This document shows positions 61,464 to 64,000 of a stretch of 64,000 nucleotides of DNA, one piece after another; the stretch's first letter is position 1; the number at the start of each line of letters is the position of its first letter. The notes beneath the pieces were generated by a model. The model saw only the letters and a program-made list of their open reading frames with translations. It did no database searches and had not been told where the DNA came from. The position numbers were made by a program, and so were the translations under genes. This DNA is from Paenibacillus xylanexedens (GTDB lineage Bacteria; Bacillota; Bacilli; Paenibacillales; Paenibacillaceae), in NCBI RefSeq assembly GCF_017874615.1, contig NZ_JAGIKV010000024.1, forward strand, positions 1-64,000, written 5' to 3'.

Positions 61464-61501
61464 AATGCACAGAAGTGTGATAGAGAAGGCAGGGGAACAG
61501 A

Positions 61502-61533
61502 ACCTTAAACGCATTGTAAGGGAAGTTTAAGGT
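61502..61533. promoter_or_regulatory. Candidate BceR-type binding site
   Basis: ACCTTAAAC (61502-61510) and GTTTAAGGT (61525-61533) form a perfect 9-base inverted repeat with a 14-base spacer. It lies about 86 bases before the ABC ATPase start, the usual place for an activator site of this family. Binding by the regulator at 59721 is inferred. Confidence 0.6.
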
Positions 61534-61618
61534 AATTCGATAGCACCGTTACGGGAGGTCAGTTAGGATAAGAATAGAATTAACGTATAAAGAATGATGG
61601 ATCAGGAGGGAATTACGC

Positions 61619-62389
61619 ATGGAAATGTTACAGGTATCGGGACTGAACAAAGTATATCAGGGCAAAGTGCAGACTCAAGCCCTTAGTGATATTCATCTGA
61701 CAATCAAGCAAGGTGAGTTTGTGGGCTTTATGGGTCCGTCTGGCAGTGGCAAAACCACTTTGTTAAACATGGTCTCTACTATTGATGAACCCAGCTCAGG
61801 CAAGGTGCTCATTAATGGCATGAATCCTTTTGGTATGAAAAAGAAAGAACTTGCCATGTTCCGGCGTCGGGAACTCGGATTTGTCTTTCAGGATTTCAAT
61901 CTGTTGGACACGCTGACTGTTGCTGAGAATATTGTACTTCCATTGACACTGGACAAGGTCAAACTAAAGGAGATGGAGAGCAGACTACATCGCATTACAG
62001 CGAAGCTCGGGATTGATCATATTCTGGATAAACGAGTCTACGAAATTTCGGGTGGACAGCGACAACGAACAGCCATTGCGAGATCCATGATCAATATGCC
62101 TTCGATTGTTTTGGCGGATGAACCCACCGGTGCATTGGATTCCACTTCATCTCAGGCCGTCATGGAGTCCCTGGAACAGATTAATCAGGAGGAGAAAACG
62201 ACCATTATGCTGGTTACACATGATCCCCTTGCTGCAAGTTATTGCAACCGAATTGTGTTCATCAAGGACGGAAAACTGGCAGCCGAGGTACACCGCGGGG
62301 ATAATCGACAGACGTTCTTCCAGCGGATCATTGATACTTTATCTTTCTGGGGAGGGAATTCACATGAGCTTTCCTCAGTTCGCGTTTAA
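61619..62389 (+). CDS. Bce-type ABC transporter ATP-binding protein
   Basis: A 256-residue MacB/BceA-class ATPase. Walker A is FMGPSGSGKTTLL (about 37-49). The signature is ISGGQRQR (about 142-149). Walker B is IVLADEPTGALD (about 162-173), and the switch His is in LVTHDP. AGGAGGGAA precedes the ATG. It overlaps the permease gene by 26 bases. With the permease it should remove peptide antibiotics (bacitracin-like or lantibiotic-like) from their lipid target and signal to the intramembrane kinase. Confidence 0.94.
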   Translation: MEMLQVSGLNKVYQGKVQTQALSDIHLTIKQGEFVGFMGPSGSGKTTLLNMVSTIDEPSSGKVLINGMNPFGMKKKELAMFRRRELGFVFQDFNLLDTLTVAENIVLPLTLDKVKLKEMESRLHRITAKLGIDHILDKRVYEISGGQRQRTAIARSMINMPSIVLADEPTGALDSTSSQAVMESLEQINQEEKTTIMLVTHDPLAASYCNRIVFIKDGKLAAEVHRGDNRQTFFQRIIDTLSFWGGNSHELSSVRV

Positions 62390-64000
62390 TAACATCCGCC
62401 GTAATGGGCGAGCGTATATTGCTTTTTTTCTAAGTAGTGTGTTTATGGTCATGATCTTCTTCGCTTATGCGGTATTTATCTATCATCCATATGTGGCAGA
62501 GTTGCCAATGGGTGACACAACCGCTACGGGAATGCAGATCGCTTCGATTATCGTGTATGTGTTTGCATTTTTCTTTGTTATGTATTCCATCAGTGCTTTT
62601 CTCAAATCACGGAATAAAGAGTTTGGCATTCTGACCATACTTGGTGCAGAACCCGCACAGATTCGGAGATTGGTCATTCTGGAGAATATGTTGATCGGCT
62701 CCCTGTCCATTATTGCCGGTATCGGCGGAGGTATGTTGTTGTCCAAGTTGTTCCTGATGTTAACTACTCGTTTTATCGGGATGGATGATCTGCCCTTTTA
62801 TTTTCCCGTGAAAGCGATTCTGATTACGATTGGAGCCTTTCTGTTATTATTTTTCTGCATTTCACTTTTTACATTGTTTTTTATCGGAAACAAACGAACG
62901 TTAGAACTTTTGACGGGAACCAACAAACCTAAAAAAGAGCCCAAAGCTTCATGGTTCTTCTCACTTCTGGGTTTTGCATTACTTACAGTAGGTTTTGTGG
63001 TACTCCGTAACGGGTTAAATGGCGGAACAATCATGCTTGCAGCAGTAACAGGGATAGCCGGGACGTATTTTTTCTATTCACAACTTTCCGTGCTCATCAT
63101 CCGTTTATTGAAGCGTAATCGTAAAACGGTATGGCATGGTACACGTCTGTTGTGGATCTCAGAGATGAGCTATAAAATGAAGGATAATGCCCGCATGCTC
63201 TTTATGGTGACCGTGGTGATTGCGATTGCTTCAATGAGTGCAGTTGTAATTTTGTCACTGGATCAGGAGAACCGGGAACAATTTACGAACAATGATTTTC
63301 CAATTCAATACAACGTATTCAGACCAACAGAACAATTGGATATGAGCGCTATTGATTCGAAACTTGAAGCCGCAGGCTTGGATTATCAACAGATATATCT
63401 GGAATATTTGTGGTCCTCTGCAGATCAGAGTGCTGTCTCGGTTATGCCGCTTAGTCACTACAACCAATACAATCTGACACAAGGGAGAAAGATGTTCCAA
63501 TTGGATACCGGATCCGCCTTATTTGTGGATACCCGCAATGAGAAGGATCAGGGTCAGATCGAGCGCAACAGATTTCGTAATTATGCGAAGGGAGACAAGT
63601 TGACGTTGAATCTGAACGATAGCCCACTGGAAGCTCGGGTTACGGATACAGATATCGATCCACAGTTTGGAACCCTACTCTATGCTACAGGTGTAGTTGT
63701 CCTCCCGGATGAGAAGTATGAAGAGATTGCTCAACAGATCAAAGAAAATATGATATCTGGTAAATATCTGTATCAGATCCCTGCATGGGGCCATGCTGTA
63801 CCTGATCGCCACTCTTCGGAAGCCATGGTTAGCGATCAGCTTCTATCCTCCGCGGATTCCATTCGAAGCAGCAACGCTTCAACGGATAACCACTCTGGAT
63901 ATCTGAGTACGCGGTACGGTGATTTTGAAAGATTCAGACAGGCTACAGCACTCTTCACCTTTCTGGGCATATTTATCGGATTAATCTTCTCGATCTCTTC
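62364..64000 (+). CDS. Bce-type ABC permease (3' end beyond the window)
   Basis: Starts MSFPQFAFNNIRRNGRAYIA at ATG 62364 behind GGGAGGGAATT and stays open to the window edge (at least 545 residues). It has the FtsX-like arrangement of BceB proteins: one helix near the N-terminus (about 18-40), three more by about 170, further pairs at about 195-240 and 275-300, then the large extracytoplasmic domain (from about 305). That domain is the peptide-sensing part. A new helix begins at the edge (TFLGIFIGLIFSISS). BceB proteins usually have about 620-670 residues and ten helices, so about 100 residues are missing here only because the window ends. Confidence 0.92.
   Translation, partial: MSFPQFAFNNIRRNGRAYIAFFLSSVFMVMIFFAYAVFIYHPYVAELPMGDTTATGMQIASIIVYVFAFFFVMYSISAFLKSRNKEFGILTILGAEPAQIRRLVILENMLIGSLSIIAGIGGGMLLSKLFLMLTTRFIGMDDLPFYFPVKAILITIGAFLLLFFCISLFTLFFIGNKRTLELLTGTNKPKKEPKASWFFSLLGFALLTVGFVVLRNGLNGGTIMLAAVTGIAGTYFFYSQLSVLIIRLLKRNRKTVWHGTRLLWISEMSYKMKDNARMLFMVTVVIAIASMSAVVILSLDQENREQFTNNDFPIQYNVFRPTEQLDMSAIDSKLEAAGLDYQQIYLEYLWSSADQSAVSVMPLSHYNQYNLTQGRKMFQLDTGSALFVDTRNEKDQGQIERNRFRNYAKGDKLTLNLNDSPLEARVTDTDIDPQFGTLLYATGVVVLPDEKYEEIAQQIKENMISGKYLYQIPAWGHAVPDRHSSEAMVSDQLLSSADSIRSSNASTDNHSGYLSTRYGDFERFRQATALFTFLGIFIGLIFSIS

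Overview
The window reads as a chromosomal segment of a Paenibacillus-type, spore-forming Firmicute. This rests on moderate GC with AGGAGG-type ribosome binding sites, intrinsic hairpin-plus-T terminators, S-layer-homology (SLH) proteins, a GerM-type lipoprotein, a fused two-headed dynamin, a Bce-type peptide sensing module and a LicT/RAT antitermination locus. No rRNA, tRNA, CRISPR array, insertion-sequence transposase or prophage was recognised. The genus is an inference from gene content.

Layout. 0.1-5.8 kb: a LysR regulator, then a beta-glucoside PTS operon (EIIBCA, LicT-type antiterminator, GH1 6-phospho-beta-glucosidase) behind a cre-like site, a promoter and a RAT/terminator switch. 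5.8-8.2 kb: leuCD with an unexpected Fur box, a palindrome, a tiny upstream ORF and a leader hairpin. 8.2-15.4 kb: a cell-envelope cluster with two paralogous AMIN/amidase_3 hydrolases, a GerMN lipoprotein and a large SLH protein. 15.5-24.5 kb: endonuclease III, a small unknown protein, a double dynamin and a heterodimeric ABC exporter. 24.6-28.5 kb: an iron-siderophore cassette made of a Btr-like AraC sensor, a Fur-boxed binding lipoprotein and a TrxR-fold ferredoxin/flavodoxin reductase. 28.6-34.8 kb: purT with a GNAT enzyme, a CAP-domain secreted protein, and an SGNH hydrolase with an ABC-2 transporter. 34.9-39.4 kb: parE-parC. 39.5-44.5 kb: two MarR regulators, a DHA2 efflux pump with a clear operator, an alkyltransferase-like protein, an RluA pseudouridine synthase and an RNA methyltransferase. 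44.6-48.4 kb: a second iron-responsive area with Fur-boxed flavodoxin, an unknown protein, a nitroreductase, a Fur-boxed HpaB-type hydroxylase and a DUF1540 mini-gene. 48.7-57.4 kb: a lone AAA+ ATPase, a two-component system divergent from a YceI protein, and a 1458-residue SLH-anchored GH53 galactanase. 57.5-64 kb: an SPFH protein paired with a diverged NAD-kinase-like protein behind a dyad operator, then a Bce-type RR/HK/ABC module that runs off the window.

Connections. Four Fur boxes (before leuC, the siderophore binding protein, flavodoxin and hpaB) tie several loci to iron supply. Two copies of a dispersed, structured, MITE-like repeat each sit between a stop codon and that gene's terminator. 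The least understood units are the SPFH/NAD-kinase-like pair with its operator, the dispersed repeat, and the Fur-boxed leuC leader. ORF starts were moved downstream of the longest ORF wherever a ribosome binding site decided it. Coordinates of short sites were counted by eye and may be off by a base or two.
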